A stretch of 21,154 bases of DNA from a virus. The notes beneath the pieces were generated by a model that searched no databases, was not told where the DNA came from, and worked only from the letters and a program-made list of their open reading frames with translations. How positions within the stretch are numbered: the first letter of the stretch is position 1; the number at the start of each line of letters is the position of its first letter. Both the position numbers and the translations under genes were made by a program. Shown piece after piece: positions 1-7,123 of this stretch. The stretch is taken from positions 1 through 21,154 of IMG/VR virus record IMGVR_UViG_3300046007_004036; one strand, 5' to 3'.

Positions 1-522
1 AACTAGTGTATCATCAACATTCACATTCTTTTGAGTCAACAAACCAGTTCCATTCGATAATGGTTTTGTTAAAATCTGTCTAATGTTATCAGATATATTA
101 CCATCATATCTTTTTACAACTCTACTTTGTTCATTTGCAAAGTATTCTCTTGGTGCAAAGTCAATTGAATAAAGATCTTTTTGTGTTCCAGGATCTATAT
201 CACGAACCCGATTAATATAAAAAGATTTTTCAGTTTTGAATTCTAATTTGTTTGGTTTTGGTTGGTTATCTTCAACAACAATGGTTGACAATTCTCCACC
301 ACGAAGAGGAAGACCATCAACTATTCCAACATTACCAAGTTTACTATCAGTAAAACCAGTATCAATAACAGTTGCGGTCATTGATATTGAGTTAGATAGT
401 ATATTTTCATAGTAATTTAACTCAACAACACCAGCAGAAATGTCTATGGCTTTGGTGCCATCAGTAGATTGAATATCAAACTTGGTTATATTACCTGCTC
501 TTGTTGCCTGATTATCTGCCAT
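1..522 (-). CDS. Baseplate hub protein, gp27-like (N-terminal 174 residues; cut by window edge)
   Basis: The gene starts at the ATG at 522-520, which shares one base with the TAA stop of the gene before it, and runs off the left edge with no stop. The visible part is a beta-rich domain that begins MADNQATRAGN and contains the phrases ISAGVVELNYYENIL and FYINRVRDIDPG. Order and fold impression resemble the first tube-like domain of T4 gp27, the trimeric hub ring at the centre of the baseplate. In T4 gene 27 follows 26 and 51, and here this gene follows gp26 and a gp51-position ORF with two extra genes in between. The pattern of hydrophobic strands and the gene order are seen directly; the gp27 name is inference. 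It could be another virion structural protein. Confidence 0.5.
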   Translation of the reverse strand, partial: MADNQATRAGNITKFDIQSTDGTKAIDISAGVVELNYYENILSNSISMTATVIDTGFTDSKLGNVGIVDGLPLRGGELSTIVVEDNQPKPNKLEFKTEKSFYINRVRDIDPGTQKDLYSIDFAPREYFANEQSRVVKRYDGNISDNIRQILTKPLSNGTGLLTQKNVNVDDTLV

Positions 523-2297
523 TATCCTTGTTTGTATAAGAACCCAATAAGTTGAGTTTGATAATAACTATTTAATAGTTCTTGTTTAGACATACCAATA
601 GGAACCACTCTTGTTCCTCCACCGCCCATCATCATCGGTGAAGAACTACCACCGATAGGTATTGGAAGTATTGTGGATGATGGAGTACCACCAGGAATCT
701 CATAATCTGCTTGTTGCATAATCTGAGGAACACTTGCAGATACTGCTGGTGGTGCTTGTGTTGATGAGACTTGTGCTTGTGCTGGTGCTGCTGCTTGCGA
801 TGATGGTGCTGCTGCAGATGCCTGCTGTGGTGAAGGTAATGTGGGAGCAGGTGGTGCTTGAGTTTGTGCTGGTGCAGCTGCTTGTTGTGCTGCTTGTTGG
901 GCAGTCGTATCTGCTTGCTGTTGTCTATAAGATGGTGATCTTTTAAATGCTTCTCTCAGTGCATTGCTGTATTTTGTTCCCGAAGTCCCAAATCCATCTT
1001 TACCTACCTTCCCAGTTCTCATCCATTTTGATGCTCCACCAGCACCCTGATTGTGAGCGTATCCAAGAACTTGTAGTTTTTGTTCTACTGTTTGTTTTGA
1101 TTGATAATTTCTATCAGAAGAAAGGTATCCGTGATTTGCAAGAGTATATGCTGCAAACATTCTTTCCTGAAGTTCTGGATTCTTTCTGAAAGCCACTCTT
1201 CTTGGATCATTAGGATTATCCGAATGTCCAGGATCTGGTATTCCTAAAATTCTTGCAGCATCAGTTTTTGCAGGTCCACCCATTTGATATCTTCCATCAT
1301 AATATTTTCCACTACCACCAGCAACATCATATCTTCCACCAGATTCTATCTGTGCGATTGTATTTCTATAGGTATCCCACTGTTGTTTATTTGCACCGAT
1401 TTTAGAAGCAATGTCATATGCTCCTGCCTTTGATCCAACAGCAGGAGAAACATAACCACCACCATCACCTCCTCCACCACCAGCATTTGGTTGAGAAGAC
1501 TCTCCACCACCACGAAGACTATCAATAGTGCTTTGAATACCTTTAAATAAGTTCTCTAAGAATGGAATCTTCTTGGCGATCTCATCAATATTTTTTTTGA
1601 TGTCTTTACTATCAAGATTCTCTGAAGGAACACCAAGTAATTTTCCAACTAACTTTGTTCCTTCTCCAGTAATCCATTTCAATCCATCCCAAACAGGACT
1701 AAAGAACTCACCAACTTTCGTAATGAAATCTTTAATGGTTTGAAAAACATTTTTTAGAGTCTCTATAATCTGTTCAAGATTATTGAAGATCGCAAGAGCA
1801 AGAGATCCAAGTAAAACATTACCAAAGAATCTCATAAGATTAAACTTATCCTCAGGTGCCTTTATGTTAGGCATCTTGAATGGTTTTTTCTTTGCATCCT
1901 TTTCTAACTTTTCTTCTTTTTCCTTTTTCTCATCTACCTTTGCCTGTTGTTTCTTATTAGTCTCTTCTTCTTTTTGAGTTTGATTTCTGTTACTCAATAC
2001 ATCAATAATACCTTGAAGAGTCTCACCAACTCTATCAAAAATATCATCTAGTCTGCCAGTCTTTACATCTTTCTTAACTTCAGCAGCAGGAGGAAGTGCT
2101 TTAATTTCTGCTGGAGGAAGAAGTAAATTAGTCGATACGGTTTTCTTTTGAACCGTTGGTTGTTTTACTACAGCACTCTCATCATCAATCTTTTGAATAG
2201 AGGATGCTTTCTTCTTCTCAAAGAACTTATCCTTATCAACTTTCTTTTCTGATGGTAGTAATGCCTTTGCGGCAAATCCGACGAGTGCTGGTAACAT
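522..2297 (-). CDS. Tail protein with lytic transglycosylase-like domain, candidate tape-measure part
   Basis: A 591-aa protein. Residues 1-140 are charged and lysine-rich with a coiled-coil look (about 105-140). Residues 156-171 read RFFGNVLLGSLALAIF, a hydrophobic segment nearly shared with the gene upstream. After a Gly-rich linker (262-281), residues about 305-430 look like a lysozyme-fold transglycosylase: IAQIESGG with candidate catalytic Glu318, GRYQMG at 335-340, and YAHNQG at 413-418. A long Gln/Ala/Pro-rich linker follows (about 455-525). Such domains cleave peptidoglycan and let tail tips cross the cell wall. The start ATG overlaps the upstream TAA (TAATG), so the pair is translationally coupled. 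The domain is seen in the sequence. A tail location follows from the neighbours. A tape-measure role is inference. Confidence 0.7.
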   Translation of the reverse strand: MLPALVGFAAKALLPSEKKVDKDKFFEKKKASSIQKIDDESAVVKQPTVQKKTVSTNLLLPPAEIKALPPAAEVKKDVKTGRLDDIFDRVGETLQGIIDVLSNRNQTQKEEETNKKQQAKVDEKKEKEEKLEKDAKKKPFKMPNIKAPEDKFNLMRFFGNVLLGSLALAIFNNLEQIIETLKNVFQTIKDFITKVGEFFSPVWDGLKWITGEGTKLVGKLLGVPSENLDSKDIKKNIDEIAKKIPFLENLFKGIQSTIDSLRGGGESSQPNAGGGGGDGGGYVSPAVGSKAGAYDIASKIGANKQQWDTYRNTIAQIESGGRYDVAGGSGKYYDGRYQMGGPAKTDAARILGIPDPGHSDNPNDPRRVAFRKNPELQERMFAAYTLANHGYLSSDRNYQSKQTVEQKLQVLGYAHNQGAGGASKWMRTGKVGKDGFGTSGTKYSNALREAFKRSPSYRQQQADTTAQQAAQQAAAPAQTQAPPAPTLPSPQQASAAAPSSQAAAPAQAQVSSTQAPPAVSASVPQIMQQADYEIPGGTPSSTILPIPIGGSSSPMMMGGGGTRVVPIGMSKQELLNSYYQTQLIGFLYKQG

Positions 2298-4477
2298 TAT
2301 CCTACGATGTTATAGATTGCTCTGACAACCATAGTAGTTGTGTTGTTTGGATCCTCGGAGGAGAATCTTGGAACTGGTGCTTGATTAGGTGCAGTTCCAC
2401 TTGATGCCTGTTGTGCTCCACCTCCAGTTGGTATTGGTATAGGCACAATATTACCTCTACCAGTTGGTGATGGTATTGATGGTGTAGGTGCTGCTGTTTG
2501 TGCTACTTGTGCTGCTGGAGACTGTGTTACTTGAGTTTGCGTAGTTGGATTTCCTAAAAATGCTATAGGATCTAATGTTCCAGCAAATCCAAAAGTTGTT
2601 GCTTTACCTTTTCTTATTTCATAATGAAAAACTCCAGTAGTATTTGTTCCCTTAGCAACTGGAGTTCCTGGAGAAACTTTTTGTCCTTTTCTAACTAAAA
2701 TGGTATCACCTTCAGCAATTCTTTCAGTGACATTAAGTTCTGGGTTGTATATATCAACATATTTGTAATACCCACCAGAATCATTACCTATATTAGTAAC
2801 TTCACCACCTATTCTACTATAGAATGAATCATTAGCACCAGCATCAAAATCTACACCAGCGTGTTTTCTCCCTCCTCCTCTATCTGCACCATAGTGCTGT
2901 TTTCCTGGAAGAGTATTTGTTGGAGGTAATGATGGCAATCCTTTTTGGGATGGTGGTGCTCCAGGAACTGCTGGAGTTTGTGGTTGAACTGATGGTTGTT
3001 CTGGTTGAAATACTTTTAATGCTTTTTGATTATAAGATTCTCTAATTTCTTGTATTTTTCTTTCACCCTCTTTACTCAAAACTCTAGCAGATCTGGGAGA
3101 TTTTTGTGTATAATACTTTGGATCTAACTCAATATTTCTTATTTTAACATCTCTTTCCTCTTTTAATTTTTTTAATTCATTTCTTTTTCCTTGTATTTCT
3201 TCATACATTTTTTGTTGGGATGCCGACAACTTTTGTTGTTTTCTAGATCCTTTTTTATAAGTCATTCCAGTTTCAGTTATACCATATCCTGCAAGTTTAT
3301 TTCTCAACTGCTCATCAACTTTGGCAAAATCTCCACCACCTGCTATCTGACCTCTTATTAAATCATAAGTTCCTTTCATAGCTAAAGTGACTCCAACAGC
3401 AGCAGCTCCACTTGCTGCTATTGCTCCAGCAACAGGACCTGCTGCTGCGGCAGCTGCCCCTAGTCCAGGTATTTTTAATAATAGTCCACCAAGTCCACCA
3501 AGTGCTCCACTAAGAAGACCAACACCACCTAGTAGTGTTTTGGTTAACCCCAACAACATTGGAGCAATAGGCAGTAAAGCAATCGCAAGTAATCCGCCAA
3601 GTATTAACCCAGCATTATTCTGTAAGAAGTTAGCAAACCCATCAATTGCTTTTTGATTTGCTGGATCCTTCAACCACCTAAACATTCCAAGAACAACAGA
3701 ACCCAAAAGAACATTCGTAAAGAATCTCTTAATCGCACCAAAGAAATCATCAACAGGTTTAGTGAGTGCGTTAAGTATAGGTGACTTTGGTTTCTTCTTT
3801 TCTAATATTGATTCTCTTTCCTTCTTCTTTTTCTTTTCTGTTTCTTTTCTATCTTCTTGTGCTGCTTTTTGTTCCGTCTTACTTTGACTTGACAATAAAG
3901 TTCTGATGGTAATCAAAGACTCTAAAATATTACCAATACCATCAATAAGATCTCCCTGTAAATTCTCAGTATCAACTACAGGTTTTTTCTCTTGCTCGGG
4001 TGCTACCTCTGCTGCTTGTGGTATAAGTTTCTGTGCCTTTACAATCGCACCAGGAGGAGTTGGTTGTTTACGATCTAATACTTTATTAATATCAATCTTC
4101 TTTGGTTTAACTTTAAACCTACCAGTCTTATTCCTTACTCTCTTGAGTTCATTTGTAACTAACTCAATACTCTCAGTTGTCATCTGAGAGTCTGGCATTC
4201 TTCCTTTAACTGCTGCTTCCTTTAAGAGAGAAGCATACTCTTCATAAGTTAAATCAAAGACTTCTTCCAACCCTAAGATAGAAAGAATCTGAGAGTCTAT
4301 ATCTTCTTCTACTAAATCATCTGGTTTTTTTGGTATAACAGCAAGTGCGGAAGATGATTGAGGTACATCCTCGTTTTTAATACTTTCCAACAGATCATCC
4401 AAACCAGGGATGTTATCATCATCCTCTTCTTGAATGCTCTTAAGTAGATCGTCTAAACTGGGGATGTTATCAGCCAT
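2297..4477 (-). CDS. Tail protein with M23 peptidase-like domain, candidate tape measure
   Basis: A 726-aa protein. Residues 4-15 and 22-33 are a tandem repeat (NIPSLDDLLKSI and NIPGLDDLLESI). A Lys/Glu coiled-coil-like stretch covers about 200-230. Residues 251-266, RFFTNVLLGSVVLGMF, match a segment of the next gene. Residues 288-365 are strongly hydrophobic, Gly/Ala-rich and membrane-like, and 420-490 look like coiled coil. Residues about 527-640 resemble a lysostaphin-type M23 endopeptidase: His539-x3-Asp543 supplies two zinc ligands and GVFHYEIR supplies His618. The usual HxH pair has Val616 at its first position, so activity is uncertain. Being directly downstream of the tail chaperone pair is the standard place for a tape-measure protein. 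The start is the ATG that overlaps the end of the small ORF by 8 bases. Confidence 0.7.
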   Translation of the reverse strand: MADNIPSLDDLLKSIQEEDDDNIPGLDDLLESIKNEDVPQSSSALAVIPKKPDDLVEEDIDSQILSILGLEEVFDLTYEEYASLLKEAAVKGRMPDSQMTTESIELVTNELKRVRNKTGRFKVKPKKIDINKVLDRKQPTPPGAIVKAQKLIPQAAEVAPEQEKKPVVDTENLQGDLIDGIGNILESLITIRTLLSSQSKTEQKAAQEDRKETEKKKKKERESILEKKKPKSPILNALTKPVDDFFGAIKRFFTNVLLGSVVLGMFRWLKDPANQKAIDGFANFLQNNAGLILGGLLAIALLPIAPMLLGLTKTLLGGVGLLSGALGGLGGLLLKIPGLGAAAAAAGPVAGAIAASGAAAVGVTLAMKGTYDLIRGQIAGGGDFAKVDEQLRNKLAGYGITETGMTYKKGSRKQQKLSASQQKMYEEIQGKRNELKKLKEERDVKIRNIELDPKYYTQKSPRSARVLSKEGERKIQEIRESYNQKALKVFQPEQPSVQPQTPAVPGAPPSQKGLPSLPPTNTLPGKQHYGADRGGGRKHAGVDFDAGANDSFYSRIGGEVTNIGNDSGGYYKYVDIYNPELNVTERIAEGDTILVRKGQKVSPGTPVAKGTNTTGVFHYEIRKGKATTFGFAGTLDPIAFLGNPTTQTQVTQSPAAQVAQTAAPTPSIPSPTGRGNIVPIPIPTGGGAQQASSGTAPNQAPVPRFSSEDPNNTTTMVVRAIYNIVG

Positions 4478-4634
4478 TCTGCTGTTGTCTTAGTTTTTCA
4501 TCTTCCAGATGTTGTTGTAATAAACCAATATAGACATCTCGTTCCCAAGGAATCAAATTTTCAACCTCTGTTAATGAATATTTATGGAACTGCATCAAGG
4601 CAAAGTTAATCTTGTAGTAGTTCTCAAGGTCCAT
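4470..4634 (-). CDS. Small tail-assembly chaperone ORF in the gp51 position
   Basis: A 54-aa ORF beginning MDLENYYKIN and ending in an acidic/glutamine-rich tail. The phrase IPWERDVYIGLLQQHLEDE resembles the short second ORF of lambda-type tail-assembly chaperone pairs. It sits in the place of T4 gene 51 (hub assembly factor) but is far shorter than the T4 protein. I chose the second ATG because AGGA lies at good spacing upstream; an alternative ATG at 4643 adds three residues. The reading frame is open upstream to a slippery site in gp26, so it may also or only be made as a gp26 extension by -1 frameshifting. It overlaps the 726-aa gene by 8 bases. Too short for confident family assignment by eye. 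Confidence 0.6.
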   Translation of the reverse strand: MDLENYYKINFALMQFHKYSLTEVENLIPWERDVYIGLLQQHLEDEKLRQQQNG

Positions 4635-4673
4635 ATGGACCATTCCTATGCGAAAAAACTTGATAACCCTTCT
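4628..4673 (-). promoter_or_regulatory. Candidate programmed -1 ribosomal frameshift signal at the gp26 end
   Basis: Read on the minus strand there are three elements in order. AGAAGGG (4673-4667) is Shine-Dalgarno-like and lies 8 nt before the next element. TTTTTTC (4658-4652) is read in frame as T TTT TTC, a canonical X-XXY-YYZ slippery heptamer. GGTCCATATGGACC (4641-4628) is a perfect palindrome able to form a 5-bp GC-rich hairpin, starting 10 nt after the heptamer. The gp26 stop (4648-4646) is the second codon after the heptamer. In the -1 frame translation continues as CGC ATA GGA ATG into the small ORF with no stop, giving a fusion of about 298 residues. Confidence 0.65.
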
Positions 4674-5365
4674 AATACTACAGTGCTTTCTACTTTTGTC
4701 TTTGGATTTGTAAAGGTAATTTCATGAGACAACTTGGGCATTGTCTCAAAGAACTTTTCAACTTGCTTGAATTGAATAGAATTCATCTGCTCTAAGAAAT
4801 CAACCAGTTCTTTCTTAGTTACATCAGCAGCAACCCAAACTTCTTCTTCACTGTAAATTTTATCTACACAAGAAGCAATCAAATCAAAAGATTGATCAAT
4901 ACCAACATTACCTGACATGTCAAAGTTGTTCTTGATGAACTGATCAAGTGATGGATACTTCATTTCCATCATCAAACTATCATCAAGTTTAATCTTATTT
5001 GTATGATCTTCTGCTTTCTGAACTTTAATTTCATCAATATTAATTGTTACAGGCACCGATGTTTCTCCATCATCAGGTGCAATAAGATTTACTTGAATCT
5101 CTTCACCAACGGACTTACCACGAATGTTCAAGAACAAGTATTCAATATCAAAGGTTGGTAGTGCCTCTACCTTAATACCTTTTGTTTGGATACAATTCTT
5201 GAGTACTGCCTTGATGGCATTTGAGATTTCTTTAGTATCTTCTGTCTCAAGTGCTAAGACCAGTAGTTTCTCTTCTTTAACTAAGAAAGGTCGGTACTTG
5301 ATTGGTTTTCCTGTAGATGGCAACTCAAGTTCATAAGTTGGTGTTGCAATAGTCGGTAAAGGCAT
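4646..5365 (-). CDS. 26: Baseplate hub subunit gp26 (T4_baseplate family)
   Basis: A 239-aa protein, against about 208 aa for T4 gp26. It begins MPLPTIATPTYELELPSTG and contains KYRPFLVKEEKLLVLALE and FDIEYLFLNIRGKSVGE, which are hallmarks of the T4 baseplate hub/chaperone family. Family members act in hub assembly. The similarity in size and order to siphophage tail chaperones suggests it chaperones the tape measure. AGG lies five bases before the ATG, and a T4-type late promoter (5400-5393) lies just upstream, overlapping the previous stop codon. The last codons contain a -1 slippery sequence that could extend the product into the next ORF. The family call is strong; the chaperone role is inference. 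Confidence 0.85.
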   Translation of the reverse strand: MPLPTIATPTYELELPSTGKPIKYRPFLVKEEKLLVLALETEDTKEISNAIKAVLKNCIQTKGIKVEALPTFDIEYLFLNIRGKSVGEEIQVNLIAPDDGETSVPVTINIDEIKVQKAEDHTNKIKLDDSLMMEMKYPSLDQFIKNNFDMSGNVGIDQSFDLIASCVDKIYSEEEVWVAADVTKKELVDFLEQMNSIQFKQVEKFFETMPKLSHEITFTNPKTKVESTVVLEGLSSFFA

Positions 5366-5392
5366 AATGACCTATAGAAGTTTCAGTAATGA

Positions 5393-5400
5393 TATTTATC
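5393..5400 (-). promoter_or_regulatory. T4-type late promoter for gp26
   Basis: The minus strand reads GATAAATA, one base from the T4 late consensus TATAAATA, 28 bases before the gp26 ATG. Its TAA is also the stop codon of the upstream 284-aa gene (5398-5396). Confidence 0.5.
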
Positions 5401-6250
5401 CAACTCTAAAGAAGTTTGCTGTGTTCGTTGCGTCTTGAGCATTTTGACCGAAATTAACATAATATTCATTGGTAAGTGTTCTAGTCATTTTTGAAGTATT
5501 AAATTCTGATGCTGGGGTTTCAGATATTCCAAACTCAGGACTTATGAATTCATTTTTGGGATCAAACTGTCCAAGTTCACTGATTCCAGGAGCATTTTGA
5601 TTTTTAACAACCGAAACATCAGAAGAACCACTTCTCTGCATTACATAACGAATGAATGAAAAAGATACATTACACTTTAATATTTGACTTTGATCATATG
5701 AAACTGGCATTGCTGTAATACTGACAGGAAATCCATATACAAAAGTATAATCAAGAGTTCTAGTGGATCCATTGAAGTGATGATCTCTTTCAAACTTTGA
5801 GAGGTAAAAATTTATCTTATAATTATCAGCATATTCTACACGATGATGAACATATGGACTTTTGAATTGTTCTCTATTGAAAACATCTCCAACTCCAGTA
5901 ATATAATCTATCCAACTCTCAAAGAATTCAACAACTTTATATTCCCTATCCACATAAAAGGTCATATCAGCAGTCTCATCATAGAGTCTGCGATAAACCA
6001 TCTTCTCACTTACACCATGATAATCATTTGTGACATCATGAGTTGCCAAAGTTGATCCAGGAAGACTTGCTTCTGTACACAACAAAGAAATATTATCAAT
6101 ATCTAAGGTACTAATTCCTCTCTGAGATACAAAGGTCCTAACCCCAGCAGGAACTGGTATTGTCAAACGATATAATGAAGTTTGAGCAACGTTTAACAAT
6201 CTAGATTTGATATCACTTACCGATAATCTGTCTGGGCGGATACCTGCCAT
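5396..6250 (-). CDS. Tail-tube-like virion protein, candidate gp54 baseplate tube initiator
   Basis: A 284-aa protein. Residues about 25-210 have features of the phage tail-tube fold: SLYRLTIPVP, then LLCTEASLPGSTLATHDV, then MTFYVDREYKVVEFFESWIDYITG, then FVYGFPVSITAMPVSY and FSFIRYV. These match the pattern of T4 gp19 and the related tube-like proteins gp48 and gp54. At 284 residues it is longer than gp19 (163) and closer to gp54 (320). Together with gp48 in the facing operon, a gp54-type role (starting the tube on the baseplate) fits best. It is divergent from gp4, 32 bases away. The tube-fold impression is seen in the sequence; the specific name is inference. Confidence 0.55.
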   Translation of the reverse strand: MAGIRPDRLSVSDIKSRLLNVAQTSLYRLTIPVPAGVRTFVSQRGISTLDIDNISLLCTEASLPGSTLATHDVTNDYHGVSEKMVYRRLYDETADMTFYVDREYKVVEFFESWIDYITGVGDVFNREQFKSPYVHHRVEYADNYKINFYLSKFERDHHFNGSTRTLDYTFVYGFPVSITAMPVSYDQSQILKCNVSFSFIRYVMQRSGSSDVSVVKNQNAPGISELGQFDPKNEFISPEFGISETPASEFNTSKMTRTLTNEYYVNFGQNAQDATNTANFFRVG

Positions 6251-6251
6251 C

Positions 6252-6259
6252 TATAAATA
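6252..6259 (+). promoter_or_regulatory. T4 late promoter for the gp4-gp48-gp53 operon
   Basis: An exact TATAAATA on the plus strand, followed by C, 24 bases before the gp4 ATG. It lies in a 32-bp divergent gap. I see no equally good late box facing left in this gap. Confidence 0.75.
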
Positions 6260-6282
6260 CTTCTACCGATATATTATGTATA

Positions 6283-6729
6283 ATGGCAGAAAGCATTAAG
6301 AGTCGTTATAAACCCGAGTATCCGAAAAAGTATAAAGGTGATCCAAATAATATCATCTGTCGTAGCAGTTGGGAACGCCGTTTCTGTCGGTGGTGTGACT
6401 TAAATGAGAACATTTTAGAATGGGGATCAGAAGAGTTCTTCATTCCTTATTTTGATCCTACCACTAGTAGAGTCAGAAGATACTTTCCAGATTTCATTAT
6501 CAAAGTTCGTGAACAGTCTGGTGAGATCAAAAAGTATGTGATTGAAATTAAACCAAAGAGACAAACAATGCCTCCTGTTCAAACAAGCAAAAAGAGAACA
6601 AGAACATTCATCAACGAAGTTAAAACTTATGCAGTGAATGAAGCAAAGTGGAAAGCTGCTAAAGAATTTTGTGCTGACAGAATGCTTGAGTTTCGTATTA
6701 TAACCGAAAACGAACTAGGGTTAGGATAA
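6283..6729 (+). CDS. 4: Head completion protein gp4 (nuclease-like fold)
   Basis: A 148-aa protein, almost the same length as T4 gp4 (150). It contains ICRSSWERRFCRWCDLNENILEWGSEEFFIPY and ends in an IEIKPK strand followed by a basic helix. The Glu/Asp-x-Lys arrangement (PDFIIKV, VIEIKP) resembles the TnsA/PD-(D/E)XK-type fold seen in this family. In T4, gp4 completes DNA-filled heads before tail joining and particles lacking it have unfinished DNA ends. It is the first gene of the plus-strand late operon, behind an exact late promoter. Its TAA shares a base with the next ATG (TAATG), so translation is coupled. The call rests on conserved phrases and size and is strong. Confidence 0.9.
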   Translation: MAESIKSRYKPEYPKKYKGDPNNIICRSSWERRFCRWCDLNENILEWGSEEFFIPYFDPTTSRVRRYFPDFIIKVREQSGEIKKYVIEIKPKRQTMPPVQTSKKRTRTFINEVKTYAVNEAKWKAAKEFCADRMLEFRIITENELGLG

Positions 6730-7109
6730 TGGCACAGGGTTTTGGACAAAATGTTCAGAAACAATCACCAAGAATATCACAACTGAAAAGAAAGTTGGAT
6801 GGATCTGAAGATGCAGACCTGATTATGATGAGTATCATGGAGGTATTCAGAGAAATAGAATATGTTCCTGATCCTGGAAACTACTATACCTTTATATACA
6901 TACCAAAAACTCCAGAGATTACTTATGATGAACATCCCTTAGTTGCTGTGACTGAAGTACAACGATGGGGATTCAAAGGTTTCAACTATCATTGGAGAAT
7001 GATGAGAAACTATACCTGGCAAGAAGTAGCAGGAGCACTTCATCTAGTAAAATCAAATGAGATTGATTATCTCCGTTCTTTACCTTATGGGAAAATCAGG
7101 ACTAAATAA
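6729..7109 (+). CDS. Conserved small protein between gp4 and gp48, function unknown
   Basis: A 126-aa protein with a short basic N-terminus, a helix around DADLIMMSIMEVFREI, and a compact aromatic-rich domain (PGNYYTFIYIPKTPEITYDEHPL, WGFKGFNYHW, YTWQEV). The pattern of aromatic residues suggests a conserved structural fold, and its place between head completion and baseplate genes in a late operon suggests a virion or assembly role. I do not recognise a named family. It starts at an ATG overlapping the gp4 stop. It ends 14 bases before gp48, and its stop codon sits inside ACTAAATAAC, a weak late-promoter-like sequence. Confidence 0.75.
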   Translation: MAQGFGQNVQKQSPRISQLKRKLDGSEDADLIMMSIMEVFREIEYVPDPGNYYTFIYIPKTPEITYDEHPLVAVTEVQRWGFKGFNYHWRMMRNYTWQEVAGALHLVKSNEIDYLRSLPYGKIRTK

Positions 7110-7123
7110 CTAAAAAGTGTCTG

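Noticed and set aside
734-1189. Two plus-strand ORFs (70 and 80 codons) opposite the transglycosylase-like gene
   Set aside because: Val/Leu-rich product of the antisense of a Gln/Ala/Pro-rich linker; no ribosome site, and the minus-strand gene is clear.
3387-4187. Plus-strand ORFs opposite the 726-aa gene, one Ala/Pro-rich
   Set aside because: Antisense shadow of Gly/Ala-rich hydrophobic coding sequence; no start signal.
6251-6282. Leftward late promoter for the gp54-like gene
   Set aside because: Only loose matches such as TACATAATA in this gap on the minus strand; nothing close to TATAAATA facing left.
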